46,542 nucleotides of DNA from Flavipsychrobacter sp. (GTDB lineage Bacteria > Bacteroidota > Bacteroidia > Chitinophagales > Chitinophagaceae): the NCBI GenBank assembly GCA_031292525.1, contig JARLGY010000043.1, positions 1 to 46,542 of the forward strand. The letters run 5' to 3'. The notes beneath the pieces are model-generated. The model searched no databases. It was given only the letters and a program-made list of their open reading frames with translations, and had not been told where the DNA came from. The translations under genes and the position numbers were made by a program. Positions 33,100 to 41,822 of the stretch are shown one piece after another; within the stretch, counting starts at the first letter, position 1; the number at the start of each line of letters is the position of its first letter.

Positions 33100-33876
33100 A
33101 TGGATACACAGATAAGCAATTTGTTTAGCCTTAAAGGAAAAACCGCATTGGTAACAGGCGGTAACAAAGGGATAGGCATGGGCATGGCTCTTGGCTTGGC
33201 AGAGGCTGGCGCTGACATAATAGTTGTTGCAGGGTCGGTAGCACTGGAGGGGAGTGATGTAGAAGTGGCAGTAAAAGCACTGGGAAGGAATTTTAAAGCT
33301 TACCGTGCCGACCTGAGCGACAGAGACGCTTTGTATGCTTTTGTAACACAAGTATTAGCTGAAAATAAACAGATAGATATATTGGTGAACAATGCGGGTA
33401 CTATTAAGAGAATGCCTGCGGCAGAACACCCGGACGAGTTTTGGGATAAGGTGATGGCTATAAACCTGGATGCACCATTTATATTGGCGCGCGAGATAGG
33501 AAAGCACATGCTGGAGCATGGTTCAGGTAAAATAATTTTCACCTGTTCGTTGCTTAGTTTCCAGGGTGGTATCAATGTGCCGGGATATGCAGCAAGTAAG
33601 GGGGCACTGGCCAGCCTTGTAAAAGCGCTCTCGAACGAGTGGGCCTCGAAAGGTATTAATGTGAATGGCATAGCCCCCGGCTATATAGCTACTGACAATA
33701 CGGAAGCCCTGCGCAATGACGAAACCCGCAGTAAAAGCATACTAGAACGCATACCGGCAGGCCGTTGGGGTGAGCCCGCAGATTTTAAAGGGCCTGCGGT
33801 GTTGTTGGCTTCTGAAGCAGGTAATTATATTAGTGGCACTATACTCACCGTAGATGGTGGGTGGATGGGGCGTTAA
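33100..33876 (+). CDS. kduD: 2-deoxy-D-gluconate 3-dehydrogenase (KduD)
   Basis: KduD reduces 3-deoxy-D-glycero-2,5-hexodiulosonate to 2-keto-3-deoxygluconate with NAD(P)H in the cytoplasm. The 258-residue short-chain dehydrogenase has GGNKGIGMGMA (nucleotide loop, about 20-30), NNAGTIKR near 97-104, the catalytic Ser in FTCSLLSFQGG, and YAASKGA near 165-171 (YxxxK). The GIAPGYIATDNTEALR segment and the GTILTVDGGWMGR end are typical of KduD rather than other dehydrogenases. The partner kduI follows 18 bases later. Confidence 0.93.
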   Translation: MDTQISNLFSLKGKTALVTGGNKGIGMGMALGLAEAGADIIVVAGSVALEGSDVEVAVKALGRNFKAYRADLSDRDALYAFVTQVLAENKQIDILVNNAGTIKRMPAAEHPDEFWDKVMAINLDAPFILAREIGKHMLEHGSGKIIFTCSLLSFQGGINVPGYAASKGALASLVKALSNEWASKGINVNGIAPGYIATDNTEALRNDETRSKSILERIPAGRWGEPADFKGPAVLLASEAGNYISGTILTVDGGWMGR

Positions 33877-33894
33877 CCTTAAAACAAATTAAAG

Positions 33895-34725
33895 ATGCAA
33901 GTAAGATTTGAACATAGCCCGGAAGAGGTAAGTGCAATGGATACGCAAAAGCTGCGCGATGCCTTTTTGGTAGAAGATTTTGTACATCCCGATCATTTAC
34001 ACAGTGTGTACACGCACTACGACCGCATTATTATTAGTGGTGTGAAACCAGTGAATAAAGCGGTAGAACTACAAAACTTTGCAGAACTACGATCGGAGTT
34101 TTTCCTGGAACGGAGAGAGATGGGTATTATAAATGTTGGGGGTAGTGGTACTGTTGAGGCAGATGGGGTAGTGTACCAACTAGAGAAACTCAGTTGTTTG
34201 TATGTGAGCAGGGGGACAAAAGAAGTACGTTTCAGCAGCAACAATGCGAATAATCCAGCTTCTTATTTTATCATGTCAACACTTGCACATGCACCATACC
34301 CCACGCGCGTAATGCATAAGGAAGAGGCTGCACCAGTAGGGCTAGGCGCAGCGGAAACGGCTAATAAAAGAACGGTATATAAATACATACACCTGGATGG
34401 CATACGTAGTTGCCAGCTAGTAATGGGACTTACCGTATTGGAAAGTGGCAGTGTATGGAACTCAGTGCCTCCCCATACCCACACCCGGCGTACAGAAGTG
34501 TACTTCTACTTCGACCTGCCTGAAGAACAGCGTTTGTTTCACTACATGGGGCAGCCCCAACAAACAAGGCACATAGTGATGAAGAACCACGAAGCTATTA
34601 TATCGCCGCCATGGTCTGTGCACTTTGGAAGTGGCACCAGCAACTATGGTTTTATATGGGGTATGGCTGGTGAGAACCAGGTGTATAGTGATATGGACCC
34701 TGCACCAGTTGTAGATCTGAAATAA
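33895..34725 (+). CDS. kduI: 5-keto-4-deoxyuronate isomerase (KduI)
   Basis: KduI interconverts 5-keto-4-deoxyuronate, released from unsaturated galacturonides, and 3-deoxy-D-glycero-2,5-hexodiulosonate, the substrate of KduD. The 276-residue length matches the family. Motifs are FVHPDHLHSVYTHYDR near 23-38, ERREMGIINVGG near 71-82, and the cupin metal site PPHTHTRRTEVYFYF near 194-208 (two His and one Glu), followed by SPPWSVHFGSGT near 238. It ends the pectin operon. The next enzymes, KdgK and KdgA, are not in the window. Confidence 0.95.
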   Translation: MQVRFEHSPEEVSAMDTQKLRDAFLVEDFVHPDHLHSVYTHYDRIIISGVKPVNKAVELQNFAELRSEFFLERREMGIINVGGSGTVEADGVVYQLEKLSCLYVSRGTKEVRFSSNNANNPASYFIMSTLAHAPYPTRVMHKEEAAPVGLGAAETANKRTVYKYIHLDGIRSCQLVMGLTVLESGSVWNSVPPHTHTRRTEVYFYFDLPEEQRLFHYMGQPQQTRHIVMKNHEAIISPPWSVHFGSGTSNYGFIWGMAGENQVYSDMDPAPVVDLK

Positions 34726-34827
34726 ACCTTAAGAAAAGGGTTAAGCTGACTGGGAAATAATATGCTGATAAACGGCTATTGGCTATATTGCGCGCAGTAT
34801 TTGTAATGGCAGGTAGCTGGTCTTCTT

Positions 34828-36942
34828 ATGGATAGAATTGTTTTTATGGGTACTCCATATCCGCTGGGGGCAACCTGGGATGGTAGTGGAGTTAATTTTG
34901 CGCTGTATTCTTTCCATGCCACAGGTGTGGATCTGTGTTTGTTTCATGATGCTGGTGATGATAAGGAGTATGAAGTAATAACTATACATGAATGTACCAA
35001 CAACATATGGCATGCCTACCTGCCGGGTATGAAACCCGGCCAACTATATGGGTACCGGGTGCACGGCCCGTACCAACCTATGCAAGGGCACCGCTTTAAC
35101 GCCAATAAACTGTTGATAGATCCGTATGCAACATCTATTGTTGGCAGTGTTGAGTGGAACGATGCGGTATATGGATACACGCCCGGTGGCGCTGATGAAG
35201 ACCTGAGCTTTAATGATAAAGACAGTGCGGCCTTTATGCCCAAATGCATGGTGACAAGTACCGAATTTGACTGGGAAGGAGAGAAACCTTTACATATACC
35301 TTACCAGAAAACCATTATTTATGAAGCTCATGTAAAAGGCTTCACCAAACTAAATCTGGAAATACCTGAAGGAATAAGAGGGACTTATGCGGCTGTAGCA
35401 CACCCTGCCTCTATTGCGTATTTTAAGAGCCTTGGCGTTACTGCGGTGGAGCTGATGCCAATACAGGTGTTTGTGAATGATAAGAACCTGGTGGAACTGG
35501 GGCTGACCAACTATTGGGGATACAACACAATAGGTTTTTTTGCACCCGATGCGCGATATAGCAGTAATAAAACTCCGGGTGCTGAGGTGAACGAATTTAA
35601 ACAAATGATAAAAGACCTGCACAAGGCAGGGATAGAAGTGATACTGGATGTAGTGTATAACCACACAGCAGAGAGTGATGAGCTGGGGCCTACATTGTGC
35701 TTTAGGGGTATAGATAATGCAGGGTATTACCGCCTTACTGATAACCGCAAATATATGGACTATACAGGCACCGGTAATACGCTGAATGCCAACCTGCCCA
35801 GTGTGCTGCGCCTGATAATGGACAGCTTGCGGTACTGGATCACCGAGATGCATATAGACGGCTTCAGATTTGACCTGGCGGCTACGCTTGCACGTGAAAG
35901 TCATTCGGTAGATAGGCACAGCTCGTTTTTTGATATTATTAACCAGGACCCATTCATATCGCAGGTGAAGCTGATTGCTGAACCTTGGGATGTGGGTGAA
36001 GATGGCTACCAGGTAGGTAACTTCCCTCCTGGATGGACAGAATGGAATGGTAAGTACCGCGATACTATGCGCGATTTCTGGCGAGGCGAAGAAGTGCCCG
36101 TTTCTGAGTTCGCACTCCGGTTTATGGGGTCACCAGACTTGTATAAAATAGAGAACAGACGACCGACTGCAAGCATTAATTTTATTACTGCGCATGACGG
36201 TTTCACACTCACCGACCTGGTATCGTACAACGACAAACATAATAGTGCAAACGGTGAGCAAAACAAGGACGGTGAAAGCTATAACAGGAGTTGGAATTGT
36301 GGTGTAGAAGGGCCAACCGATAACGCAGCCATAAACAACCTGCGTAATAAGCAGAAACGCAATTTGCTGACTACTTTATTTTTGTCGCAAGGCGTACCGA
36401 TGTTGCTGACGGGCGATGAAGCTGGACGCACACAAAGAGGTAACAACAACGCATATAACCAGGACAATGAAATTTCGTGGTTCAACTGGGCTGAAACGGA
36501 TAAAGGGCTGCTTGATTTCACTTCAATACTTATTCATTTAAGGGATGTGCATCCGGTTTTCTCGCGGCGCGGCTGGTTTGTTGATAGTATAGTGCAGGGG
36601 CAGGGCAGGGGCATTAGTTGGTTTATGGCCGACGGGCACGAGTTTGCAGACCTGCACTGGAATGATGTGAACCGAACATTCGGGGTATTCCTGAATGGTT
36701 ATGCTATACATCTGCCCGGGCCTAAAGGCGAAATGGTAGTTGATGACAGCTTCTATGTGATCTTTAATGCCGACATTAGTAATACAGATTTTATGATGCC
36801 CTTAATGTTGGGTGACGGTTGGGAGAAAGTAATAGATACAGCCACTCCAGGCGCTACGCTGGACGTAAACGCAGGCGACTTGGTACATGTAGCTGGCAGG
36901 AGCGTGATGGTACTGAAACAGGTGGTAGAAAGGCATATGTGA
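34828..36942 (+). CDS. glgX: Glycogen debranching enzyme GlgX (isoamylase-type GH13)
   Basis: The 704-residue enzyme hydrolyses alpha-1,6 branches of glycogen. The N-terminal carbohydrate-binding module 48 starts with PLGATWDGSGVNFALYS near 10-26. The GH13 barrel has ELMPIQVF, DVVYNHTAES, HIDGFRFDLAATLARE (catalytic nucleophile Asp), LIAEPWDVGEDGYQVGNFP (acid/base Glu) and FITAHDGFTLTDLVSYNDKHN (transition-state Asp). There is no signal peptide, so it is cytoplasmic. ATG at 34828 is used; 34846 would remove six residues. It stands 102 bases after kduI in the same direction; glycogen synthesis genes are not next to it. Confidence 0.95.
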   Translation: MDRIVFMGTPYPLGATWDGSGVNFALYSFHATGVDLCLFHDAGDDKEYEVITIHECTNNIWHAYLPGMKPGQLYGYRVHGPYQPMQGHRFNANKLLIDPYATSIVGSVEWNDAVYGYTPGGADEDLSFNDKDSAAFMPKCMVTSTEFDWEGEKPLHIPYQKTIIYEAHVKGFTKLNLEIPEGIRGTYAAVAHPASIAYFKSLGVTAVELMPIQVFVNDKNLVELGLTNYWGYNTIGFFAPDARYSSNKTPGAEVNEFKQMIKDLHKAGIEVILDVVYNHTAESDELGPTLCFRGIDNAGYYRLTDNRKYMDYTGTGNTLNANLPSVLRLIMDSLRYWITEMHIDGFRFDLAATLARESHSVDRHSSFFDIINQDPFISQVKLIAEPWDVGEDGYQVGNFPPGWTEWNGKYRDTMRDFWRGEEVPVSEFALRFMGSPDLYKIENRRPTASINFITAHDGFTLTDLVSYNDKHNSANGEQNKDGESYNRSWNCGVEGPTDNAAINNLRNKQKRNLLTTLFLSQGVPMLLTGDEAGRTQRGNNNAYNQDNEISWFNWAETDKGLLDFTSILIHLRDVHPVFSRRGWFVDSIVQGQGRGISWFMADGHEFADLHWNDVNRTFGVFLNGYAIHLPGPKGEMVVDDSFYVIFNADISNTDFMMPLMLGDGWEKVIDTATPGATLDVNAGDLVHVAGRSVMVLKQVVERHM

Positions 36943-36966
36943 TTTTGTCTCATCGACTGTTGTCAG

Positions 36967-37000
36967 TTGGTGGCGTTCTTTTATATGAACTTTAGGTTTG
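36967..37000 (+). promoter_or_regulatory. Candidate promoter for the small membrane protein gene
   Basis: TTG at 36967-36969, a 23-base spacer and a perfect TAGGTTTG at 36993-37000. The spacer is at the long end. The start codon lies 26 bases further at 37027. Confidence 0.45.
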
Positions 37001-37026
37001 ATAAAGTTTGAATACATAAACATAAA

Positions 37027-37410
37027 ATGAATTACATTGAGTTTTCTTTTTTTGAGAAATTGTGGTTATTGACAATTTTTGTAGCTGCCGTATGTCTTTG
37101 TGCCTTTTTGCAACTCAGATCAAATAGGCTTACGAAGGAGTTTTACCATATGCGTATAAATTCAATAATAGTTGAAAGTAGTGATTGGCAAAAAAGATCG
37201 ATCGATTTTTATCTTGCTAATGGGGTGACCATAAACTTATTAGTCTCAGAAGCCGATGTGATACAGTTAGGTGATTCTATATATAAACCTTCAGGCACTT
37301 ACATATATGGTGTGTATAGGAAAGACCAAAACCAATATAAATTTCTTGTAAGTCATAACTACAAGAGGATAAATTTCCGCTTCCTTGCGAAAACCATATT
37401 TCGAACTTGA
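37027..37410 (+). CDS. Small membrane-anchored protein of unknown function
   Basis: The 127-residue protein has one hydrophobic helix near residues 12-30 (LWLLTIFVAAVCLCAFL) and then about 95 residues of mixed beta character (INSIIVESSDWQKRSIDFYLANGVTINLLV, LGDSIYKPSGTYIYGVYRKD). No motif is recognised. The helix may be an uncleaved anchor, with the soluble part facing the periplasm or the cytoplasm. It lies between glgX and an MHS-type transporter with 84 and 67 base gaps, and it has a candidate promoter of its own. Confidence 0.7.
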   Translation: MNYIEFSFFEKLWLLTIFVAAVCLCAFLQLRSNRLTKEFYHMRINSIIVESSDWQKRSIDFYLANGVTINLLVSEADVIQLGDSIYKPSGTYIYGVYRKDQNQYKFLVSHNYKRINFRFLAKTIFRT

Positions 37411-37477
37411 GCAGGGTAGATGTGGTATATCGAATTGATTTATTTCAAACCTATATTTACGCTCAAGATTTTAGTGA

Positions 37478-38869
37478 ATGAGTACACGCAATAATCAATT
37501 GCAGGTAGAAATGGATACGGTGCAGCCTGTGGTGCCACCTGCCAAATTATATATGGTGATTGTGGCAGCTGCGGCTGGTACCCTTATTGAGTGGTACGAT
37601 CTGTTCCTGGCTATTATATTGGCACCAGTACTTGCAGAAAATCTGTTCCCTAAGAGCGATGTGAAATTCCTGGAAACTCTTGCGGTTGTGGTGTCTTCTT
37701 ATCTTATTCGCCCGGTGGGCTCGCTAATCTTTGGGTCTATAGGAGATAAGTCGGGGCGTAAAAAATCATTTCTTGTATCCTTGTTGCTGATGGGGGGCGC
37801 AACCTTTCTTGTGGGGTGCATACCGGTTTATGCCGCTGTGGGGTGGATGGCGCCGGTATTGCTGCTCGTCTTCAGGCTGGCACAGGGTATGGCTATAAGT
37901 GGAGAATATGCGGGTGCGACTATTTATGTGGCAGAACATGCGCCTGCGGGTAAGCGTGGCTTTTATACGGGTTTTATACAAAGTACCGTCCCCTTTGGTT
38001 TGCTCGTGTGTCTTTCTGTTGTGTTTGCCACGCGCGCCCTTATGACGCCGGTGCATTTTATAACGTACGGGTGGCGCATACCGTTCCTGTTTAGTGCAGT
38101 TCTGGTTTTTGTGAGTTTTATAGCACGGAAAAAGCTGGGAGAGAGCCCAGTATATACACAGTTGAAAAATGATGGGGAAACGTCTGTATCACCCATTCGC
38201 GAAGCTTTTAAAACACCTGGCAATGCCAACCGTATGTTGCGCGCTATTTTTGGTGGTTGTGCAGCACAGGCAACAATTATGCAAACCACACAATTTGTAG
38301 TGCTCTTCTTTCTGCAACGTGCGGCATTTTTGTCGCCTAATACCGCGATATTTATCCTTGCTCTTGCCATACTGTTATCGGGTCCGTCGTTCCAGTACTT
38401 TGCAGCGCTTAGCGACAGGGTTGGGCGTAAGCGGGTGATGCTGACCGGGCTTATTGCCAGCGCTATACTGATACCTGTGGTGTTTTATCTTTTCGTACAA
38501 ATAGCTAATCCTACCGGGCTAAAAGAGGTACATGATATAAGTAACTATGCAGTTGCACAGCTTGTGGCGCTCACGCTATCGATCAACGTGGCTAGTGCAA
38601 TGGTATATGGCCCCATAGGGGCGTTCATGTTGGAGCTGTTCCCCACTAAGATACGCTATACCAGCATGGGGTTTGCATACAATGTAGGTAATGGAGTTAT
38701 TGGCGGCTCTACCACACTTATTGCCGAATTGTTGAAAAAGACACTTGTGGTGGGTGTTGTGTTTGCACCATTTGTCGGGCTGTTATATCCACTGGTTATC
38801 ATTGCTATTGCTATAGTGGTAAATGCTACTGTGGTACCGGAGACTTATAAGAATGAGTTGACGGAGTAG
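37478..38869 (+). CDS. MFS transporter, metabolite:H+ symporter (MHS) type
   Basis: The 463-residue permease has twelve predicted membrane helices. GTLIEWYDLFLA near 35-46 and RPVGSLIFGSIGDKSGRKKSF near 77-97 contain the MHS motifs, and FRLAQGMAISGEYAGATIYVAEHAP near 132-156 is the family's conserved stretch. MHS members carry small carboxylates or osmolytes (citrate, shikimate, alpha-ketoglutarate, proline/betaine) with protons. The second half has LSDRVGRKRVM. Substrate cannot be read from sequence; uptake of an acidic sugar for the pectin pathway is a possibility only because of distance (3 kb). Confidence 0.88.
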   Translation: MSTRNNQLQVEMDTVQPVVPPAKLYMVIVAAAAGTLIEWYDLFLAIILAPVLAENLFPKSDVKFLETLAVVVSSYLIRPVGSLIFGSIGDKSGRKKSFLVSLLLMGGATFLVGCIPVYAAVGWMAPVLLLVFRLAQGMAISGEYAGATIYVAEHAPAGKRGFYTGFIQSTVPFGLLVCLSVVFATRALMTPVHFITYGWRIPFLFSAVLVFVSFIARKKLGESPVYTQLKNDGETSVSPIREAFKTPGNANRMLRAIFGGCAAQATIMQTTQFVVLFFLQRAAFLSPNTAIFILALAILLSGPSFQYFAALSDRVGRKRVMLTGLIASAILIPVVFYLFVQIANPTGLKEVHDISNYAVAQLVALTLSINVASAMVYGPIGAFMLELFPTKIRYTSMGFAYNVGNGVIGGSTTLIAELLKKTLVVGVVFAPFVGLLYPLVIIAIAIVVNATVVPETYKNELTE

Positions 38870-38921
38870 GGAATATATTTGGTGTTGTTTTCCTTGTATT
38901 ACTTATTTGCAAGAACCTTCA

Positions 38922-38945
38922 TTTCTTTTGGTCGGCCAAAAGAAA
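38922..38945. repeat. Perfect 10-bp inverted repeat in a convergent intergenic region
   Basis: TTTCTTTTGG (38922-38931) and CCAAAAGAAA (38936-38945) flank a TCGG loop. It lies in the 266-base gap between the convergent transporter and DUF1624 genes, followed by AAAGAAAAGGCCGCC and CTGCGGGAATAG-type sequence that looks like a dispersed intergenic repeat I associate with Bacteroidota genomes. It may work as a bidirectional terminator or belong to a repeat family. The remaining gap shows no gene. Confidence 0.6.
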
Positions 38946-39135
38946 CAGAAGCAAAGAAAAGGCCGCCTCTATGCCAATCGCTCTGCGGGAATAGTGGTTA
39001 GCTCTGCTGCATGTTGCGTATTTGGTTCCTTGATTGGGGGCCACCTTTTTACATGTAACCTGTTAGTCTACTAGACCATTCGAAAAAGTATTAGTGCCCG
39101 TTTAAAAAGTCTAATGTATTCCATTGGAACACATT

Positions 39136-40284
39136 CTATAAATAACTTAACCACCATTTTTTGTGGGTTGCTTTTATGCGCATGAACCAGCGGCAAGGAT
39201 AGTAAAGAAGCGCTATAGCTATGCCCCAGAACAGGTACACATATTGCAAAGGCAGCCCGGTATTCTTTAATGCCAGTGTGGTGGTGGGGAAATATGATTG
39301 TACAATAAAACCTGCAAGTATGGCCATACCATGCAGCACATACAGGTGCAGTATGTAGTAGAACATGGGTACACGACCATACACGGTAAAGAATCTGCCT
39401 GCACGATTATTCATATGTTCCAGCAGGGGCATAAGTGTTATAGCGGGGCCAATTGTCATGAGGAGATAGAGTAATGATGGTGGGTATTTCTCGCACTTAA
39501 TAAAGGAAAGTAGGGTATTTATTGTGGTGCTGTATACCTGCCACGGGTGTGGGTCGCCATATACATTGATGAAGCGGAGCACAATGAACAATACTATGGC
39601 TGCTATGCCGGTGCTATACAAATATTTGTTGCGCAGGTGTTCTGGTTTTTTAAGAAAGGCGCCAAAACAATAGCCTATAGCCATAACTCCCGGCCAGGGT
39701 ATAATAGGATAGAACACATTCAAATCATTTTTATTCCCGTAGGGTATGTCGGTTTGTATGTGCAGGACATCCCATAGCCAAGCTTTGGGACCAAAGCGTG
39801 TTGCCGGTATGCCATCGAGCAGGTTATGACCGAATATAATAACGAGCGCTATTATTGCTATTGCAGGCAATGGGAGATATACTAATGCAGAAAGGCATAT
39901 CATGCTCCAGCCGATAGCCCATATGACCTGTACAAATAGATGATGATATTCAAAATTGAAAGTCCAGCCTACACGCACCAGGGTTAGTTCCAGGATAATG
40001 AGCCAGATGCCTCGTTTCAATAACAGTACTGAAGCCTCTTTTTTAGGTTTGCCGCTGCTCATAGAGAGAAATGCACTTGTACCCGAAAGGAAAACAAATA
40101 CGGGCGCACAAAAGTGAGTAATCCAGCGCGTAAAGAACAGGACGGTACTTGCATGGCCTATATCCAGCGGATCGCCATGATAGCCTGAAAAGAAATCTCG
40201 TGTATGATCCAGCGCCATAATGATCATAACGATGCCGCGGAGGATATCAACAGATGCTATTCTTTTGCTTGCAGTAACTGACAT
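39136..40284 (-). CDS. DUF1624 / heparan-alpha-glucosaminide N-acetyltransferase-like membrane protein
   Basis: The 382-residue protein has about ten membrane helices. The start RIASVDILRGIVMIIMALDHTRDFF near residues 8-32 is the DUF1624/YeiB-type signature, with the conserved Asp, Arg and His in the first helix. FLSGTSAFL near 65-73 and IIPWPGVMAIGYCFGAFL near 193-210 follow the same family. Members of the related human HGSNAT group transfer acetyl across the membrane; whether this one is an acyltransferase is unknown. It faces purB divergently and has no operon partner. Confidence 0.88.
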   Translation of the reverse strand: MSVTASKRIASVDILRGIVMIIMALDHTRDFFSGYHGDPLDIGHASTVLFFTRWITHFCAPVFVFLSGTSAFLSMSSGKPKKEASVLLLKRGIWLIILELTLVRVGWTFNFEYHHLFVQVIWAIGWSMICLSALVYLPLPAIAIIALVIIFGHNLLDGIPATRFGPKAWLWDVLHIQTDIPYGNKNDLNVFYPIIPWPGVMAIGYCFGAFLKKPEHLRNKYLYSTGIAAIVLFIVLRFINVYGDPHPWQVYSTTINTLLSFIKCEKYPPSLLYLLMTIGPAITLMPLLEHMNNRAGRFFTVYGRVPMFYYILHLYVLHGMAILAGFIVQSYFPTTTLALKNTGLPLQYVYLFWGIAIALLYYPCRWFMRIKATHKKWWLSYL

Positions 40285-40428
40285 GCTATTGGGGGCGTAT
40301 GTGATTTTTTGTAACTAAGTTCGTAAAGAAAATACAAAGTGTTGGACAAAATGAATTTATGTATCATGTTTTTAGTGTGAGTTGGCGCCATGAGACCTCT
40401 TTGGTAAACCGGCATCTGCAAAAATGTA

Positions 40429-40458
40429 TTGACCTATTGCATGTTGCTGTTATCTTTG
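40429..40458 (+). promoter_or_regulatory. purB promoter (TTG-N19-TATCTTTG) at the start codon
   Basis: TTG at 40429-40431, a 19-base spacer and TATCTTTG at 40451-40458 match the Bacteroidota consensus. The ATG of purB is at 40463, only four bases beyond the -7 box. Transcription should therefore begin at or within a few bases of the start codon, giving a leaderless or nearly leaderless mRNA. Confidence 0.72.
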
Positions 40459-40462
40459 CGGC

Positions 40463-41809
40463 ATGGAATTAAATGCGCTCACAGCGGTAAGCCCCATAGA
40501 TGGCCGTTACCGTAGCCAGGTTGCACCGTTGGCAGCTTACTTTTCAGAATTTGGATTGATAAAATACCGTGTACAGGTGGAAGTGGAATACTTCCTGTTC
40601 CTGGCGGAGCATAAAATATTTGACCTGCCTGCCCAAGTGAAACCCGCCAAGCTGAGGCAGATATACCAGGAATTTACAGAAGAAGATGCGCTGTGGATCA
40701 AGAAAACAGAACGCACCACCAATCACGATGTGAAAGCTGTGGAATATTTCCTGAAAGAAAAACTAGCGGCGCTAAACGCTGGTGAAAGTGTAGAGTGGAT
40801 ACACTTTGGCCTTACATCGCAAGACATTAATAATACCGCTATACCCCTGCTTTGGAAGGATGCAGTAGAGCAGCAATACCTGCCAGCTTTACAAAATCTC
40901 ATTATCCAGCTACGCAAAATGGCAAAGGAATGGAAAGATATAACCATACTTGCACGCACGCATGGGCAGCCTGCCAGCCCTACCCAACTGGGTAAGGAGT
41001 TTATGGTGTTTGTTGAGCGCCTGGAAGGACAGGTAAAACTATTATCGCATATACCATATGCGGCTAAGTTTGGCGGCGCTACAGGTAATTTTAATGCTCA
41101 TCACGTAGCCTTTCCTAAAAAGGACTGGGTAAAGTTTGGGAACAAGTTTGTTTCGCACCTGGGGCTAGAACGTATGCAGTTTACCACGCAGATAGAACAC
41201 TACGATAATATTGCTGCCCAGTTCGATGCACTTAAACGCATTAATACCATACTCATAGACTTTTGCAGGGACATCTGGACCTACATTAGCATGGAGTATT
41301 TTAAGCAGAAGGTGAAGGAAGGGGAGATCGGCTCATCGGCTATGCCGCATAAAGTGAACCCTATAGATTTTGAAAATGCTGAAGGCAACCTGGGTATTGC
41401 AAATGCACTATATGAGCACCTTTCTGCTAAACTCCCCATCAGCCGCCTGCAGCGCGACCTTACTGACAGCACTGTGCTGAGAAACATTGGAGTGCCTATG
41501 GCCCATGGTTACCTGGCGTTGCGCAGCATTGAAAAAGGAATTGGCAAACTGTTGCTGAATAAAAATAAGATGGATGAAGACCTGGAGCACAACTGGGCTG
41601 TGGTGGCGGAGGCCATACAAACCGTACTGCGCCGCGAAAATTATCCTAAACCATACGAGGCACTAAAAGACCTTACACGTGGCAAGGCAGGTATAAACAA
41701 GGAGGATATACATACGTTTGTGGATGGACTTAAAGTATCTGCGGCAGTAAAGAAAGAACTAAAAGCGATTACACCTCATAATTACGCAGGGGTCGATTTT
41801 GAATACTAA
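40463..41809 (+). CDS. purB: Adenylosuccinate lyase
   Basis: PurB carries out two fumarate-releasing steps in purine synthesis: SAICAR to AICAR, and adenylosuccinate to AMP. The 448-residue length and start MELNALTAVSPIDGRY match the bacterial enzyme. TSQDINNTA near 119-127, ARTHGQPASPTQLGKE near 165-180 (catalytic His) and SSAMPHKVNPIDFENAEGN near 293-311 (signature loop with catalytic Ser) are all present. It is followed after 13 bases by the rRNA methyltransferase gene. Confidence 0.97.
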   Translation: MELNALTAVSPIDGRYRSQVAPLAAYFSEFGLIKYRVQVEVEYFLFLAEHKIFDLPAQVKPAKLRQIYQEFTEEDALWIKKTERTTNHDVKAVEYFLKEKLAALNAGESVEWIHFGLTSQDINNTAIPLLWKDAVEQQYLPALQNLIIQLRKMAKEWKDITILARTHGQPASPTQLGKEFMVFVERLEGQVKLLSHIPYAAKFGGATGNFNAHHVAFPKKDWVKFGNKFVSHLGLERMQFTTQIEHYDNIAAQFDALKRINTILIDFCRDIWTYISMEYFKQKVKEGEIGSSAMPHKVNPIDFENAEGNLGIANALYEHLSAKLPISRLQRDLTDSTVLRNIGVPMAHGYLALRSIEKGIGKLLLNKNKMDEDLEHNWAVVAEAIQTVLRRENYPKPYEALKDLTRGKAGINKEDIHTFVDGLKVSAAVKKELKAITPHNYAGVDFEY

Positions 41810-41822
41810 TTCTTTTTAGAAA

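Noticed and set aside
40381-40440. Sigma-54 type promoter upstream of purB (TGG...TGCA pattern)
   Set aside because: The GG-to-GC spacing is 13 and not 10 bases, while a perfect primary-type promoter overlaps the same region.
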